Below are positions 37,252 through 47,903 of a DNA stretch of 64,000 nucleotides, in pieces. The stretch is from Puniceibacterium confluentis (GTDB taxonomy: Bacteria; Pseudomonadota; Alphaproteobacteria; Rhodobacterales; Rhodobacteraceae), in NCBI RefSeq assembly GCF_007923445.1, contig NZ_VOJI01000009.1:1-64000 (forward strand). The letters run 5' to 3'. The notes beneath the pieces were generated by a model that was not told where the DNA came from, made no database searches, and saw only the letters and a list, made by a program, of their open reading frames with translations. The stretch's first letter is position 1; each line of letters starts with the position of its first letter. Both the position numbers and the translations under genes were made by a program.

Positions 37252-38550
37252 ATGCTGCAGGATCAGGACCGGATCTTTACCAATATTTACGGCATGCATG
37301 ACCGCACGCTTAGAGGCGCGCAGGCGCGCGGCCATTGGGATGGCACCAAGGGCATTCTGGATCACGGACGCGACTGGATCGTCGACCAGATGAAGAAGTC
37401 CGGTCTGCGCGGCCGCGGCGGAGCCGGCTTTCCCACCGGGCTGAAATGGTCCTTCATGCCCAAGGAGTCCGACGGTCGGCCCAGCTATCTTGTGGTCAAT
37501 GCCGACGAATCCGAGCCCGGCACCTGCAAGGACCGCGAGATCATGCGCCATGATCCGCACACGCTGATCGAGGGCTGCCTGATCGCCTCTTTCGCGATGC
37601 AGGCCAATGCCTGCTACATCTATATCCGGGGCGAGTACATCCGCGAGAAAGAGGCGCTTCAGATGGCCATCGACGAGGCCTATGAGGCCGGTCTGATCGG
37701 CAAGAACGCCTGCGGGTCGGGATATGACTTTGACCTGTACCTGCACCACGGTGCCGGGGCCTATATCTGTGGCGAGGAAACCGCCCTGCTCGAAAGCCTC
37801 GAGGGCAAGAAGGGCATGCCGCGCATGAAGCCGCCGTTCCCGGCCGGCTCGGGGCTTTATGGCTGCCCGACCACGGTGAACAACGTTGAATCCATCGCCG
37901 TGGTGCCGACCATCCTGCGCCGCGGCCCCGAGTGGTTCTCGGGCTTTGGCCGTCCGAACAACGCCGGCACCAAGCTGTTTGCGATCTCGGGGCATGTGAA
38001 CAACCCCTGCGTGGTCGAAGAGGCGATGTCGATCACCTTTGAAGAGCTGATTGAAAAGCACTGCGGCGGCATCCGCGGCGGCTGGGGCAACCTCAAGGCG
38101 GTGATTCCCGGTGGCTCTTCGGTGCCCTGCATCCGTGGCGAGCACATGAAAGAGGCGATCATGGACTTTGACTATCTGCGCGAGCAGCGGTCGGGTCTGG
38201 GCACGGCAGCGATCATCGTGATGGACAACTCGACCGACATCATCAAGGCGATCTGGCGTCTGTCGAAGTTCTACAAGCACGAGTCCTGTGGCCAGTGCAC
38301 GCCCTGCCGCGAAGGCACCGGCTGGATGATGCGGGTGATGGACCGTCTGGTGACCGGCGAAGCCGATGTCGAGGAAATCGACATGTTGCTCGACGTGACC
38401 AAACAGGTCGAGGGGCATACCATCTGCGCGCTTGGCGATGCGGCTGCCTGGCCGATCCAGGGCCTGATCCGCAATTTCCGTGACGAAATCGAAGATCGTA
38501 TCAAACACAAGCGCACCGGCCGGGTTTCGGCCGCAGTTGCGGCGGAGTGA
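37252..38550 (+). CDS. nuoF: NADH-quinone oxidoreductase subunit F
   Basis: A 432-residue subunit that binds NADH and FMN and carries the N3 [4Fe-4S] cluster. The dinucleotide site is in [15 protein letters not shown], the FMN site in [15 protein letters not shown], and the cluster ligands are Cys346, Cys349, Cys352 ([12 protein letters not shown]) and Cys392 (TICALGD). Confidence 0.98.
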   Translation: MLQDQDRIFTNIYGMHDRTLRGAQARGHWDGTKGILDHGRDWIVDQMKKSGLRGRGGAGFPTGLKWSFMPKESDGRPSYLVVNADESEPGTCKDREIMRHDPHTLIEGCLIASFAMQANACYIYIRGEYIREKEALQMAIDEAYEAGLIGKNACGSGYDFDLYLHHGAGAYICGEETALLESLEGKKGMPRMKPPFPAGSGLYGCPTTVNNVESIAVVPTILRRGPEWFSGFGRPNNAGTKLFAISGHVNNPCVVEEAMSITFEELIEKHCGGIRGGWGNLKAVIPGGSSVPCIRGEHMKEAIMDFDYLREQRSGLGTAAIIVMDNSTDIIKAIWRLSKFYKHESCGQCTPCREGTGWMMRVMDRLVTGEADVEEIDMLLDVTKQVEGHTICALGDAAAWPIQGLIRNFRDEIEDRIKHKRTGRVSAAVAAE

Positions 38551-38554
38551 CATC

Positions 38555-38962
38555 ATGGAACAATTCGTACAATACAGTCATGCCACCGCCTCACTGGCGC
38601 TCTGGGCACTGATCATTCTGGCCCTTTCGGGCCTGTCGCTGCGCGGACGAACGCCGGAAAACCGCTGCGGTTGCGGCAAGCCGATACGCGATTACGCCAA
38701 CCCGGTGTACCGGTCCGAACGGGCGTTCCAGAATGCCATCGAAACCTCGGGTCCGTTCATTGCCGCGACACTGGCGGGCATTCTGGCCGGGGCGGCACCG
38801 TTCTGGGTGAACCTGCTCGCGTCGGTGTTTGTCCTGGCGCGCATTGCCATGGCCGTTGTCCACATCCGCACCGAAAACCAGCCGATGCGGTCGGCCTGCT
38901 ACGGCGTGAGCTGGCTTTGTGTTGTCCTGCTGGCGCTGTTTGCACTGGTCGCGGCGTTCTGA
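38555..38962 (+). CDS. MAPEG-family membrane protein
   Basis: A 135-residue protein with about four membrane segments. The MAPEG signature R-x3-N-x2-E is present as ERAFQNAIET, with preceding NPVYRSER and following RIAMAVVHIR. MAPEG proteins include glutathione-dependent membrane enzymes. The presence of a Cys-rich loop (NRCGCGK) is unusual. It lies between nuoF and nuoG and its stop overlaps the next start (TGATG). Confidence 0.78.
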   Translation: MEQFVQYSHATASLALWALIILALSGLSLRGRTPENRCGCGKPIRDYANPVYRSERAFQNAIETSGPFIAATLAGILAGAAPFWVNLLASVFVLARIAMAVVHIRTENQPMRSACYGVSWLCVVLLALFALVAAF

Positions 38963-39459
38963 TGCAGCCAGAGGGCCATCATCTTGCCGAGCTGAATATC
39001 GGGCGGCTGGTGGCACCGACGGACGATCCGCGTGTGGCCGACTTCATGGGCGCGCTGGACCGGATCAACGGTCTGGGCAAGCGGATGCCGGGGTTTGTCT
39101 GGATGATGGAAGGGTCGGGTGCGCCGGGAACGGGCAACACCGATGCCAAGCTGGAGGGCGACCCTCGGTTTGTGAGCAACCTCACCGTCTGGGAGACGGT
39201 CGAGACCCTGGAAGCCTTTGTCTGGGACACCGTGCACCGGCAGTTCTACAACCGTCGGGCCGAGTGGTTCGAAGTGTTGGACAAGATGCACTTTGTCATG
39301 TGGTGGGTGCCTGTGGGGCATCGCCCGACGCTGGCCGAGGCACTGGAAAAGCTTGCGCTGCGGGACGCACAGGGCGATACGGACGCAGCCTTTGGCTGGG
39401 GCCATCTGAAACAGGCGTCGCGATGGAAATCCCATCAGTGCGCTACAGCGGCGGAGTAA
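38962..39459 (+). CDS. DUF3291 domain-containing protein
   Basis: A 165-residue cytoplasmic protein. The DUF3291 core runs from HHLAELNIGRLVAP through ALDRINGLGKRMPGFVWMME to FVMWWVPVGHRPTLAEALEKL. Members look like small dimeric alpha-beta (ferredoxin-like) proteins related to heme-degrading or quinone-type monooxygenase folds; that relation is inference. It starts in the stop codon of the MAPEG gene. Confidence 0.82.
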   Translation: MQPEGHHLAELNIGRLVAPTDDPRVADFMGALDRINGLGKRMPGFVWMMEGSGAPGTGNTDAKLEGDPRFVSNLTVWETVETLEAFVWDTVHRQFYNRRAEWFEVLDKMHFVMWWVPVGHRPTLAEALEKLALRDAQGDTDAAFGWGHLKQASRWKSHQCATAAE

Positions 39460-39463
39460 AGTG

Positions 39464-39805
39464 ATGCGCGGATTTGCCATTCTCGGCGTTGTGGCCATAG
39501 CGCTGACGACAGCCGCCTGCTCGCGCACCAAGGGTGCCAACGTCGTGGCCTTTGACGGTGTGTTCTACAAGGGCAAGGTGCAGGCCGAGCGCAGCAACCG
39601 CAAGGATTTCACCGCCACCGTCCGCCCGGTAAGCGTCCAGGCACTGACCGGCGCACGGGCGGCCGGGCGCCATGAGGGCATCAAGCATTGCATCTTTTAT
39701 TACGGCACCAGTGACATCGCATGGGTCGTTGGCCCCGATACGCCGCCGGAACAGTTGCAGCTGGTCGGCGACACGCTGACCTTTCGCGGATCCTGCATGG
39801 AATGA
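39464..39805 (+). CDS. Predicted lipoprotein or secreted protein in the nuo operon
   Basis: A 113-residue protein with signal sequence MRGFAILGVVAIALTTAAC; the cysteine after TAA gives a weak lipobox because position -3 is Thr. The mature domain has two cysteines (KHCIFYYG, RGSCME). GGAG lies seven bases before ATG 39464. Unrecognised family; it is followed by a 124-base gap with a hairpin. Confidence 0.72.
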   Translation: MRGFAILGVVAIALTTAACSRTKGANVVAFDGVFYKGKVQAERSNRKDFTATVRPVSVQALTGARAAGRHEGIKHCIFYYGTSDIAWVVGPDTPPEQLQLVGDTLTFRGSCME

Positions 39806-39885
39806 CGCGGACAGCCGACATAACAAAGGCTTGTAGCTGCCGCTATTGCATAGCAAAGCAGCGCAGCCACATCTTTGCGGGAACG

Positions 39886-39906
39886 CGGGGTTGCAAAGCA
39901 ACCCCG
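39886..39906 (+). repeat. Perfect hairpin between two nuo accessory genes
   Basis: CGGGGTTGC-AAA-GCAACCCCG, a nine-base-pair stem with a three-base loop in the untranslated space before the DUF5333 gene. No T tract follows, so it is more likely a processing or stability element than a terminator. Confidence 0.75.
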
Positions 39907-39929
39907 GAAGCCTTGCAAGGAGAGACGGG

Positions 39930-40331
39930 ATGCGTATGACACTGAGCCTGATACTGGCGGCGACTCTGGCGGCTGGAGCGGTGGCTGCAAAGCCGGCCCT
40001 GCGCGATGTCGCGGCCGTGGATGACGGCCTGCTGGCGGTGGGCATTGCGGATGAGATCCGCAACAAATGTGACAAGATCGAAGCGCGGATGATCACCGCG
40101 CTGCTGCGGCTGAACGAACTGAAAGCGACGGCACGGTCGCAGGGCTACAGCGACGACGAAATTGAGGATTACGTGACCTCCAAGGCGGAAAAGGCCCGGA
40201 TGCGCCAGCGTGGCGAGGCCTATCTTCTGGCCAACGGAGTGACACTTGGGGACAAGTCCAGTTACTGCAAGCTGGGCAAACAGGAAATTGCGAAGGGCTC
40301 GGCGATCGGGTCCCTTCTGAAAGCAAGGTGA
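39930..40331 (+). CDS. DUF5333 family secreted protein
   Basis: A 133-residue protein with signal peptide ([19 protein letters not shown]). The mature part is helical and contains [42 protein letters not shown] and a C-terminal [16 protein letters not shown], with two cysteines. It matches DUF5333 proteins of Rhodobacteraceae nuo operons; function unknown. ATG 39930 follows AAGGAGA. Confidence 0.83.
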   Translation: MRMTLSLILAATLAAGAVAAKPALRDVAAVDDGLLAVGIADEIRNKCDKIEARMITALLRLNELKATARSQGYSDDEIEDYVTSKAEKARMRQRGEAYLLANGVTLGDKSSYCKLGKQEIAKGSAIGSLLKAR

Positions 40332-40335
40332 GACA

Positions 40336-42354
40336 ATGTCAGACCTCCGCAAGATCAACATTGACGGCAAGGAAGTGGAAGTAGACGGCGCGATGACGCT
40401 GATCCAGGCCTGTGAAGAGGCCGGGGTCGAAATCCCGCGATTCTGCTACCACGAACGGCTGAGCATCGCCGGGAACTGCCGCATGTGTCTTGTCGAGGTT
40501 GTGGGCGGCCCCCCCAAGCCCGCCGCATCCTGCGCCATGCAGGTGCGCGACCTGCGGCCGGGCAAGGATGGCGAGCCGCCGCTGGTGCGCACCAATTCCC
40601 CGATGGTCAAGAAGGCCCGCGAAGGCGTGATGGAGTTCCTGCTCATCAACCACCCGCTGGATTGCCCGATCTGCGATCAGGGGGGCGAGTGTGATCTTCA
40701 GGATCAGGCCATGGCCTACGGCGTGGATTTCTCGCGGTTCCGCGAACCCAAGCGGGCGGCGACGGATCTGGACCTTGGACCGCTGGTCGAGACCCACATG
40801 ACGCGCTGCATCTCCTGCACCCGCTGCGTGCGGTTCACCACCGAAGTGGCCGGGATTTCGCAGATGGGCCAGACCGGCCGTGGCGAGGATTCCGAGATCA
40901 CCTCGTATCTGGGCGAGACGCTGGATTCGAATTTGCAGGGCAATATCATCGACCTGTGCCCGGTGGGGGCGCTGGTGTCCAAACCCTATGCCTTTACCGC
41001 CCGTCCCTGGGAGTTGAGCAAGACCGAAAGCATCGACGTGATGGATGCCCTCGGCAGCAACATCCGGGTCGACACCAAGGGGCGCGAAGTGATGCGCTTT
41101 CTGCCGCGCAACCATGACGGCGTGAACGAGGAATGGATTTCGGACAAGACGCGGTTTGTCTGGGACGGCCTGCGCCGCCAGCGGCTGGACGTTCCCTATG
41201 TGCGCGAGGGCGGCAAGCTGCGGCCCGCCACATGGCCCGAGGCGCTGACCAGGGCGGCCGAGGCCATGAAGGCTGGCAAGGTCGCAGGCCTGATCGGCGA
41301 TCTGGTTCCGGTCGAGGCAGCCTATGCGCTGAAAACGCTCGTCGAGTCGCTGGGTGGTTCGGTCGAATGCCGCACCGATGGTGCCAAGCTGCCCACCGGC
41401 AACCGGTCGGGCTATGTTGGCACTGCGACCATCGAAGAGCTCGACAGCGCCAGGGCGATCATGCTGATCGGCACGAACCCGGCGGTCGAGGCGCCGGTCC
41501 TGAATGCCCGTATCCGCAAGGCCTGGCTGCATGGCGCCAATATCGGCGTCATCGGTGAAGCCGCGGATCTGACCTATGAGTATGACCATCTCGGCACCGG
41601 CCCTGCGGTTCTGACCGAGCTGCTTGCGCGCGACCACAGTGCTGTCGCCGAAACGGGTTCGGTGATCATTGTCGGGCAGGGGGCTCTGGCGCGCGCTGAC
41701 GGCGCGGCGGTTCTGGCGTCTGCGATGCAACTGGCCGAGGCGACGGGATCGAAATTCCTGGTGCTGCACACGGCGGCGGGCCGGGTCGGCGCGATGGACA
41801 TCGGTGCCGTGACCGAGGGCGGCCTGACCGCGGCGCTGGACGGAGCCGACGTGGTCTATAACCTCGGCGCTGACGAGGGCGACATCCCCGCCGGTCCCTT
41901 TGTGATCTATCAGGGCAGCCACGGCGACCGCGGCGCGCACCGTGCCGATGTGATTCTTCCGGGCGCGGCCTATACCGAGGAACAGGGTCTGTTCGTGAAC
42001 ACGGAAGGCCGCCCGCAATTGGCGTTGCGGGCCAGCTTTGCCCCCGGCGAGGCAAAAGAGAACTGGGCGATTCTGCGCGCCCTCAGTGCCGAGGTGGGGC
42101 AGCAGCTTGCCTTTGATTCGCTGGCGCAATTGCGCCGTGCCCTGGTCACCGCCGTTCCGCATCTGGCCGACATCGACGCGGTGCCGCAGAATGCCTGGCA
42201 GGTGCCGCCGGGCGGTGCCCTGGACGGCGCCGCCTTTGTGCCCGCGATCCGCGACTTCTACCTCAGCAACCCCATTGCGCGGGCGAGCCAGCTGATGGCC
42301 GAATTGAGCGCCAACGCCAAGGCCCGGAAAGAAGCCCCGCTCGCGGCGGAGTGA
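40336..42354 (+). CDS. nuoG: NADH-quinone oxidoreductase subunit G
   Basis: A 672-residue iron-sulfur subunit. Visible ligands: [2Fe-2S] Cys37, Cys48, Cys51, Cys66; the His-containing cluster His106, Cys110, Cys113, Cys119 ([14 protein letters not shown]); and a further [4Fe-4S] cluster Cys158, Cys161, Cys164, Cys208. The rest is a molybdopterin-oxidoreductase-like domain. Length agrees with alphaproteobacterial NuoG. Confidence 0.98.
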   Translation: MSDLRKINIDGKEVEVDGAMTLIQACEEAGVEIPRFCYHERLSIAGNCRMCLVEVVGGPPKPAASCAMQVRDLRPGKDGEPPLVRTNSPMVKKAREGVMEFLLINHPLDCPICDQGGECDLQDQAMAYGVDFSRFREPKRAATDLDLGPLVETHMTRCISCTRCVRFTTEVAGISQMGQTGRGEDSEITSYLGETLDSNLQGNIIDLCPVGALVSKPYAFTARPWELSKTESIDVMDALGSNIRVDTKGREVMRFLPRNHDGVNEEWISDKTRFVWDGLRRQRLDVPYVREGGKLRPATWPEALTRAAEAMKAGKVAGLIGDLVPVEAAYALKTLVESLGGSVECRTDGAKLPTGNRSGYVGTATIEELDSARAIMLIGTNPAVEAPVLNARIRKAWLHGANIGVIGEAADLTYEYDHLGTGPAVLTELLARDHSAVAETGSVIIVGQGALARADGAAVLASAMQLAEATGSKFLVLHTAAGRVGAMDIGAVTEGGLTAALDGADVVYNLGADEGDIPAGPFVIYQGSHGDRGAHRADVILPGAAYTEEQGLFVNTEGRPQLALRASFAPGEAKENWAILRALSAEVGQQLAFDSLAQLRRALVTAVPHLADIDAVPQNAWQVPPGGALDGAAFVPAIRDFYLSNPIARASQLMAELSANAKARKEAPLAAE

Positions 42355-42358
42355 GGGG

Positions 42359-42751
42359 GTGCGCAGGGCGCTGGCCTTGACGGCGATGGCACTGGGTGCC
42401 CTTGCGGGCTGCGAGGCGCCGCAGGGTGTGCCCGCGCCGTTCACCCCGGAGTACGGCAAGATCGAAACCCGGCTGCTGGACGGCGATCTGGTGAACTTTG
42501 TGGTGAATATGCGCGGCGCACGGGGCCCGGATGACGTTGCGGCCTATGCAGAGTGCGCTGCGGCGCAGTATGCTCTGATACGAGGATACGGTTTCGCGCG
42601 GCATTTGCGCACAAATGTCGACGAAGAGGGTGGTCTCTGGCGCGCAGATGCGGTTTACACCATCTCGCCAGCGCTGCCTCGTGGGTTAAAGACGATCGAC
42701 GCGGAAGTTGTCGTTTTTGACTGCGCGGAAAACGGAATACCGATGGTGTGA
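42359..42751 (+). CDS. Predicted lipoprotein between nuoG and nuoH
   Basis: A 130-residue protein starting at GTG 42359, four bases after the nuoG stop. The signal [18 protein letters not shown] has a good lipobox (LAGC). The mature domain includes [23 protein letters not shown] and [10 protein letters not shown], with two cysteines. Unrecognised family; it is the third predicted lipoprotein in this operon. Confidence 0.72.
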   Translation: MRRALALTAMALGALAGCEAPQGVPAPFTPEYGKIETRLLDGDLVNFVVNMRGARGPDDVAAYAECAAAQYALIRGYGFARHLRTNVDEEGGLWRADAVYTISPALPRGLKTIDAEVVVFDCAENGIPMV

Positions 42752-42758
42752 GGACCTG

Positions 42759-43796
42759 ATGGCTGATTTCTTTACCACTCCCGGCGGGATCGCCCTGATC
42801 ATCGTGGCACAGTGCCTTGCGGTTCTGGCCTTCGTGATGATCTCGCTGCTGTTTCTGGTCTATGGCGACCGCAAGATCTGGGCAGCTGTGCAGATGCGTC
42901 GGGGCCCCAACGTTGTCGGCACCTTCGGGCTGCTGCAATCGGTGGCGGATGCCCTGAAATACGTCGTGAAAGAGGTCGTCATACCGGCCGGCGCGGACAA
43001 GCCGGTGTTCATGCTGGCGCCGATGACCTCGTTTGTTCTGGCGATGGTGGCCTGGGCGGTGATCCCGTTCAACGACACCTGGGTGCTGGCCGACATCAAT
43101 GTCGCCATTCTTTTTGTCCTCGCGATTTCGTCGCTCGAAGTCTACGGCGTGATCATGGGCGGCTGGGCGTCAAACTCGAAATACCCGTTTCTCGGCAGCC
43201 TGCGCTCTGCCGCGCAGATGATTTCCTACGAGGTGTCGCTGGGGCTGATCATCATCGGCATCATCATCTCGACCGGCTCGCTGAACTTCGGCGATATCGT
43301 GCGGGCCCAGGATGGCAGCTTCGGGTTTTTCAACTGGTACTGGCTGCCGCATTTCCCGATGGTCTTCCTGTTCTTCATCTCCTGTCTGGCCGAAACCAAT
43401 CGCCCGCCGTTTGATCTGCCCGAAGCGGAATCCGAACTGGTGGCCGGGTACCAGGTGGAATATTCCTCGACGCCCTTCCTGCTGTTCATGGCCGGCGAAT
43501 ACATCGCGATCTTCCTGATGTGCGCGCTGACCTCGCTGCTGTTCTTCGGCGGCTGGCTGTCGCCGATCCCCGGGCTGCCGGACGGCGCCCTGTGGATGGT
43601 GGCGAAGATGGCGTTCTTCTTCTTCCTGTTCGCAATGGTCAAGGCAATCACGCCGCGCTATCGCTATGATCAGCTGATGCGGCTGGGGTGGAAAGTGTTT
43701 CTGCCGTTCAGCCTGTTCTGGGTCGTCTTCGTGAGCTTTGCGGCTAAATTCGGTTGGTTCTGGGGCCTCTACGCCCGCTGGACCGTGGGAGGCTGA
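42759..43796 (+). CDS. nuoH: NADH-quinone oxidoreductase subunit H
   Basis: A 345-residue membrane subunit with about eight hydrophobic segments that forms part of the quinone channel. Family stretches are [20 protein letters not shown] and [26 protein letters not shown] 42759 follows GAGG. Confidence 0.97.
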   Translation: MADFFTTPGGIALIIVAQCLAVLAFVMISLLFLVYGDRKIWAAVQMRRGPNVVGTFGLLQSVADALKYVVKEVVIPAGADKPVFMLAPMTSFVLAMVAWAVIPFNDTWVLADINVAILFVLAISSLEVYGVIMGGWASNSKYPFLGSLRSAAQMISYEVSLGLIIIGIIISTGSLNFGDIVRAQDGSFGFFNWYWLPHFPMVFLFFISCLAETNRPPFDLPEAESELVAGYQVEYSSTPFLLFMAGEYIAIFLMCALTSLLFFGGWLSPIPGLPDGALWMVAKMAFFFFLFAMVKAITPRYRYDQLMRLGWKVFLPFSLFWVVFVSFAAKFGWFWGLYARWTVGG

Positions 43797-43797
43797 C

Positions 43798-44292
43798 ATG
43801 GCTCAGATGGATTACACGCGCGCCGCCAAATACTTCCTGCTTCAGGATTTCTGGGTGGGCATGAAACTGGGGCTGAAATACTTTTTTGCTCCCAAGGCAA
43901 CGCTGAACTACCCGCACGAGAAGGGTCCGCTGTCGCCGCGTTTCCGCGGGGAACACGCGCTGCGCCGCTATCCCAACGGCGAGGAACGCTGCATCGCCTG
44001 CAAACTGTGCGAAGCGATCTGCCCGGCACAGGCCATCACCATCGACGCCGAGCCGCGTGACGACGGATCGCGTCGCACGACGCGGTATGACATCGACATG
44101 ACGAAATGCATCTATTGCGGTTTCTGTCAGGAAGCCTGCCCGGTGGATGCCATCGTCGAAGGCCCGAATTTCGAATTCGCCGCCGAGACACGAGAAGAGC
44201 TGTTCTACGACAAGGCCAAGCTGCTGGAAAACGGCGATCGCTGGGAATCTGAAATCGCCCGCAACCTGGAAATGGATGCACCCTACAGATGA
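43798..44292 (+). CDS. nuoI: NADH-quinone oxidoreductase subunit I
   Basis: A 164-residue ferredoxin-like subunit with two [4Fe-4S] sites: Cys65, Cys68, Cys71, Cys75 ([12 protein letters not shown]) and Cys104, Cys107, Cys110, Cys114 ([12 protein letters not shown]). It sits one base after nuoH. Confidence 0.98.
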   Translation: MAQMDYTRAAKYFLLQDFWVGMKLGLKYFFAPKATLNYPHEKGPLSPRFRGEHALRRYPNGEERCIACKLCEAICPAQAITIDAEPRDDGSRRTTRYDIDMTKCIYCGFCQEACPVDAIVEGPNFEFAAETREELFYDKAKLLENGDRWESEIARNLEMDAPYR

Positions 44293-44303
44293 CACGTGCG
44301 CCA

Positions 44304-44349
44304 AAAAGTTTTCAGAAAACTTTTGACAAGACTTTTTTCAAAAGTCTTG
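44304..44349 (+). repeat. Two successive perfect hairpins between nuoI and the next gene
   Basis: AAAAGTTTT-CAG-AAAACTTTT (44304-44324) and CAAGACTTTT-TTC-AAAAGTCTTG (44327-44349) form nine- and ten-base-pair stems two bases apart. They are A+T-rich, unlike the surrounding operon, and lie just before the CMD-family gene. A transcript-processing or partial-attenuation role is possible; the downstream nuo genes must still be expressed. Confidence 0.85.
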
Positions 44350-44362
44350 CGGGGACCCTCAC

Positions 44363-44767
44363 ATGACAAGCAAGACCCCTTTCGAACTGATGATGGAGCA
44401 GGCGCAGGAACTGGCCAAGGCCTTCAATCCCGCGATGACCTCGTTTGACCCCAAGGGGTTCGAAAAGCTCTGGCCGACCATGCCCAAGGAGTTCATGGAG
44501 ATGAGCTTTGGCCGGGGCATCAGCAAGGAAGGTCTCGACGCCAAGACCCGGCTTCTGCTGACGCTTGCCGGACTGACGATGCAGGGTGCGCAGGCTGACA
44601 CGCAGGTGCGCATGACGGTGCGCCATGCCATGGAAGCCGGCGCCACCAAGGACGAAATCGCCGAGACCATCGCCCAGATGTCGATGTTTGCAGGCATTCC
44701 GGCCATGACCCGCGCGATGGAACTCGCCCGCGACGTCATGGAAGACAACAAGGATGATGAGACATGA
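44363..44767 (+). CDS. Carboxymuconolactone decarboxylase-family protein in the nuo operon
   Basis: A 134-residue alpha-helical protein with the CMD-domain core ([46 protein letters not shown], written here only in part: [19 protein letters not shown]). It has no cysteine at all, so the AhpD-type CxxC peroxidase mechanism is ruled out. The stop overlaps the nuoJ start by four bases (ATGA), so it is coupled to complex I synthesis. Confidence 0.82.
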   Translation: MTSKTPFELMMEQAQELAKAFNPAMTSFDPKGFEKLWPTMPKEFMEMSFGRGISKEGLDAKTRLLLTLAGLTMQGAQADTQVRMTVRHAMEAGATKDEIAETIAQMSMFAGIPAMTRAMELARDVMEDNKDDET

Positions 44768-45366
44768 GCGTCTTTGCCTTTTACCTGTTCGCCATCAGCA
44801 CGATTGCCGGCGGCCTGTTTACCGTAGTGAGCCGTAATCCGGTGCATTCGGTGCTCTGGCTCATTCTGGCGTTTCTGAGTTCGGCAGGATTGTTTGTGCT
44901 GCTGGGCGCGGAATTTGTCGCGATGCTGCTGGTCATCGTCTACGTCGGTGCGGTGGCGGTGCTGTTCCTGTTCGTGGTGATGATGCTGGACATCGATTTT
45001 GCCGAGTTGAAGGCAGAGATGGCGCGGTACATGCCGCTGGCGCTGCTGTTTGGCGTGGTGATCCTGATGCAGTTCGCCATCGCCTTCGGCGCCTGGCAGA
45101 GTTCCGGCGCGGCCGACGGCCTGCGGGCGCAGGAGATCATGGCCGAGGCCGAGAACACCCGGGCATTGGGGTTGGTGCTGTATGACCATTACTTCCTGTT
45201 GTTCCAGCTTGCAGGACTGATCCTGCTGGTGGCGATGATCGGCGCGATCGTTCTGACCCTGCGCCATCGGACCGACGTCAAGCGGCAGGATGTGGTCGCC
45301 CAGATGATGCGCGATCCGGCCAAGGCCATGGAGCTGCGCGATGTGAAGCCCGGGCAGGGACTCTGA
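44764..45366 (+). CDS. nuoJ: NADH-quinone oxidoreductase subunit J
   Basis: A 200-residue membrane subunit with about five hydrophobic segments. Family stretches are [31 protein letters not shown] (start of it) and [20 protein letters not shown], the latter containing the flexible pi-bulge helix region. ATG overlaps the upstream CMD-family stop. Confidence 0.96.
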   Translation: MSVFAFYLFAISTIAGGLFTVVSRNPVHSVLWLILAFLSSAGLFVLLGAEFVAMLLVIVYVGAVAVLFLFVVMMLDIDFAELKAEMARYMPLALLFGVVILMQFAIAFGAWQSSGAADGLRAQEIMAEAENTRALGLVLYDHYFLLFQLAGLILLVAMIGAIVLTLRHRTDVKRQDVVAQMMRDPAKAMELRDVKPGQGL

Positions 45367-45442
45367 CCCGGCAAGACGGACAAGCCGCGGATGAATCCGC
45401 GGTGGCACAAGACTAACGACGGGGACAACCCGGAGGGACATG

Positions 45443-45748
45443 ATGATCGGACTTGAACACTATCTGACGGTGGCGGCGACGCTGTTCGTCATCGGCATCT
45501 TCGGGCTATTCCTGAACCGGAAGAACGTGATCATTCTGCTGATGAGCATCGAGCTGATGCTGCTGGCGGTGAACATCAATTTCGTCGCCTTCTCCTCTTT
45601 CCTCAACGACCTCGTCGGGCAGGTTTTCACACTGTTCGTGCTGACCGTTGCGGCGGCAGAGGCTGCCATCGGTCTGGCCATCCTGGTCTGTTTCTTCCGC
45701 AACCGCGGCACCATCGCCGTGGAAGACGTCAACGTGATGAAAGGCTGA
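45443..45748 (+). CDS. nuoK: NADH-quinone oxidoreductase subunit K
   Basis: A 101-residue subunit with three membrane segments. The proton-pathway glutamates are in [13 protein letters not shown] and [11 protein letters not shown]. Two ATGs (45440 and 45443) follow GGAGG; spacing favours the second. Confidence 0.96.
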   Translation: MIGLEHYLTVAATLFVIGIFGLFLNRKNVIILLMSIELMLLAVNINFVAFSSFLNDLVGQVFTLFVLTVAAAEAAIGLAILVCFFRNRGTIAVEDVNVMKG

Positions 45749-45752
45749 AGCC

Positions 45753-47903
45753 ATGGAATCGCTCATCCTCTTTGGCCCGCTGTTCGGGTCCATCATTGCC
45801 GGATTCGGCTGGCGTCTGATCGGTGAACGCGGCGCCATGTGGATCACCACGGGTCTGCTGTTCATGGCCTGCGCCTTTTCCTGGATCCTGTTCCTGACCT
45901 TCGACGGGCTGACCTACAAGGTCGAGATCTTCCGCTGGATCGAATCCGGTACCCTGTCCACCGACTGGGCCATCCGCATGGACAGGCTGACCGCGATCAT
46001 GCTGATCGTGATCACCACGGTTTCGGCGCTGGTGCATCTCTACAGCTTTGGCTACATGGATCACGATCCGCAGTGGAGAGAGGGCGAAGTCTACAAGCCG
46101 CGCTTCTTTGCCTACCTGTCGTTCTTCACCTTCGCGATGCTGATGCTGGTGACCTCGGACAATCTTGTGCAGATGTTCTTTGGCTGGGAAGGCGTGGGCG
46201 TCGCTTCGTACCTGCTGATCGGCTTTTACTACCGCAAGCCCTCGGCCAATGCCGCCGCGATCAAGGCCTTCGTGGTCAACCGGGTCGGCGACTTCGGCTT
46301 TGCCCTGGGGATCTTCGGGCTGTTCTATCTGGTGGACAGCATCAATTTCGACGACGTCTTCGCGGCTTCGCCGGATCTGGCACAGACACAACTGGCCTTT
46401 CTGTGGACCGAATGGAATGCCGCGAACCTGATTGCCTTCCTGCTGTTCGTCGGCGCGATGGGCAAGTCGGCGCAGCTGTTCCTGCACACCTGGCTGCCGG
46501 ACGCGATGGAAGGTCCGACCCCGGTGTCGGCACTGATCCACGCCGCGACGATGGTCACCGCCGGCGTCTTTCTGGTCTGCCGCATGTCGCCGCTGATGGA
46601 ATATGCGCCCGAGGCCACGGCGTTCATCACCTTCATGGGGGCCTCTACGGCCTTTGTCGCCGCGACCATCGGTCTGGTCCAGAACGACATCAAGCGAGTG
46701 ATCGCCTATTCGACCATGTCGCAGTTGGGATACATGTTCGTGGCCGCCGGTGTCGGTGTCTACAGCGTGGCGATGTTCCACCTGCTGACACATGCCTTTT
46801 TCAAGGCGATGCTGTTCCTGGGCGCCGGTTCGGTGATCCATGCGATGCACCACGAGCAGGACATGCGCAACTATGGCGCCCTGCGCAAACGCATCCCCTA
46901 TACCTTCTGGGCGATGATGATCGGCACGCTGGCAATCACCGGTGTCGGCATTCCGCTGACGCACATCGGCTTTGCCGGATATCTGTCGAAAGACGCCGTG
47001 ATCGAGAGCGCCTGGGCCGGAACCCAGGGGGGCTATGCCTTCTGGATGCTGGTCGTCGCGGCGCTGTTCACCTCGTTCTATTCCTGGCGGCTGATGTTCC
47101 TGACCTTTTACGGCGAGGCACGCGGCGACAGGCATACGCATGAACACGCCCATGAATCGCCGAAAGTCATGCTGATCCCGTTGGGGGTGCTGGCTCTGGG
47201 TGCGATCTTCTCGGGGATGATCTGGTACAACAGCTTCTTTGGCGATCATGCCTCGGTGAACCGCTTCTTCGGGATTCCGGCACATGCGGCCGAAGCCGCC
47301 GAGGGCCACGCCGAGGTGGCGGATGCGGGGCACGCCGAAGATGCCGTCAGTACAACCGAAGGGGCCGCCGCACATGGCGAAGAGGCGGTTGCGGACAGCC
47401 ATGCGCAGGCAGCCGTCGCCGACGACAGCCACGCGGTGATCGGCGGGCAGGCGCCGCAGGGCGCCATCTACATGGGCGCCGAGAACACCGTGATGGACGA
47501 CGCGCATCACGCTCCGGTCTGGGTCAAGGTCAGCCCGTTTGTGGCGATGATCATCGGCTTTGCCGTCGCCTATCTGTTCTACATCGTGAACCCGATGCTG
47601 CCGCGTCGCCTGGCCGAAAGCCAGCAGCCGCTGTACCAGTTCCTGCTGAACAAGTGGTATTTTGACGAGATCTACGATTTTGTCTTTATCCGCTCGGCCA
47701 AGGCCATCGGCCGCATTTTCTGGAAGCGCGGCGACGGGGACGTCATCGACGGATCGCTCAACGGAGTCGCCATGGGGCTGGTGCCCTACATCACCCGCCT
47801 CGCGGGCCGGGCCCAGAACGGATACATCTTCACATACGCCTTTGCCATGGTTGTCGGGATCGCGGTCCTTGTCACCTGGATGACCTTCGTGGGAGTCGAG
47901 TAA
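45753..47903 (+). CDS. nuoL: NADH-quinone oxidoreductase subunit L
   Basis: A 716-residue antiporter-like membrane subunit with about sixteen hydrophobic segments and the long lateral helix at the C-terminus. Family stretches are [44 protein letters not shown] and [15 protein letters not shown]. Residues about 510-566 form an Ala/His/Glu-rich hydrophilic insertion with six histidines, and HTHEHAHE lies near 460. Its stop shares one base with the nuoM start. Confidence 0.97.
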   Translation: MESLILFGPLFGSIIAGFGWRLIGERGAMWITTGLLFMACAFSWILFLTFDGLTYKVEIFRWIESGTLSTDWAIRMDRLTAIMLIVITTVSALVHLYSFGYMDHDPQWREGEVYKPRFFAYLSFFTFAMLMLVTSDNLVQMFFGWEGVGVASYLLIGFYYRKPSANAAAIKAFVVNRVGDFGFALGIFGLFYLVDSINFDDVFAASPDLAQTQLAFLWTEWNAANLIAFLLFVGAMGKSAQLFLHTWLPDAMEGPTPVSALIHAATMVTAGVFLVCRMSPLMEYAPEATAFITFMGASTAFVAATIGLVQNDIKRVIAYSTMSQLGYMFVAAGVGVYSVAMFHLLTHAFFKAMLFLGAGSVIHAMHHEQDMRNYGALRKRIPYTFWAMMIGTLAITGVGIPLTHIGFAGYLSKDAVIESAWAGTQGGYAFWMLVVAALFTSFYSWRLMFLTFYGEARGDRHTHEHAHESPKVMLIPLGVLALGAIFSGMIWYNSFFGDHASVNRFFGIPAHAAEAAEGHAEVADAGHAEDAVSTTEGAAAHGEEAVADSHAQAAVADDSHAVIGGQAPQGAIYMGAENTVMDDAHHAPVWVKVSPFVAMIIGFAVAYLFYIVNPMLPRRLAESQQPLYQFLLNKWYFDEIYDFVFIRSAKAIGRIFWKRGDGDVIDGSLNGVAMGLVPYITRLAGRAQNGYIFTYAFAMVVGIAVLVTWMTFVGVE

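Noticed and set aside
40339-42459. A 706-residue open frame on the minus strand
   Set aside because: It is antisense to nuoG, whose cluster ligands are all in order; the antisense protein has no motif.
44304-44349. Rho-independent terminator inside nuo
   Set aside because: The stems are A+T-rich, there is no T tract after the second stem, and nuoJ-N lie downstream without another clear promoter.
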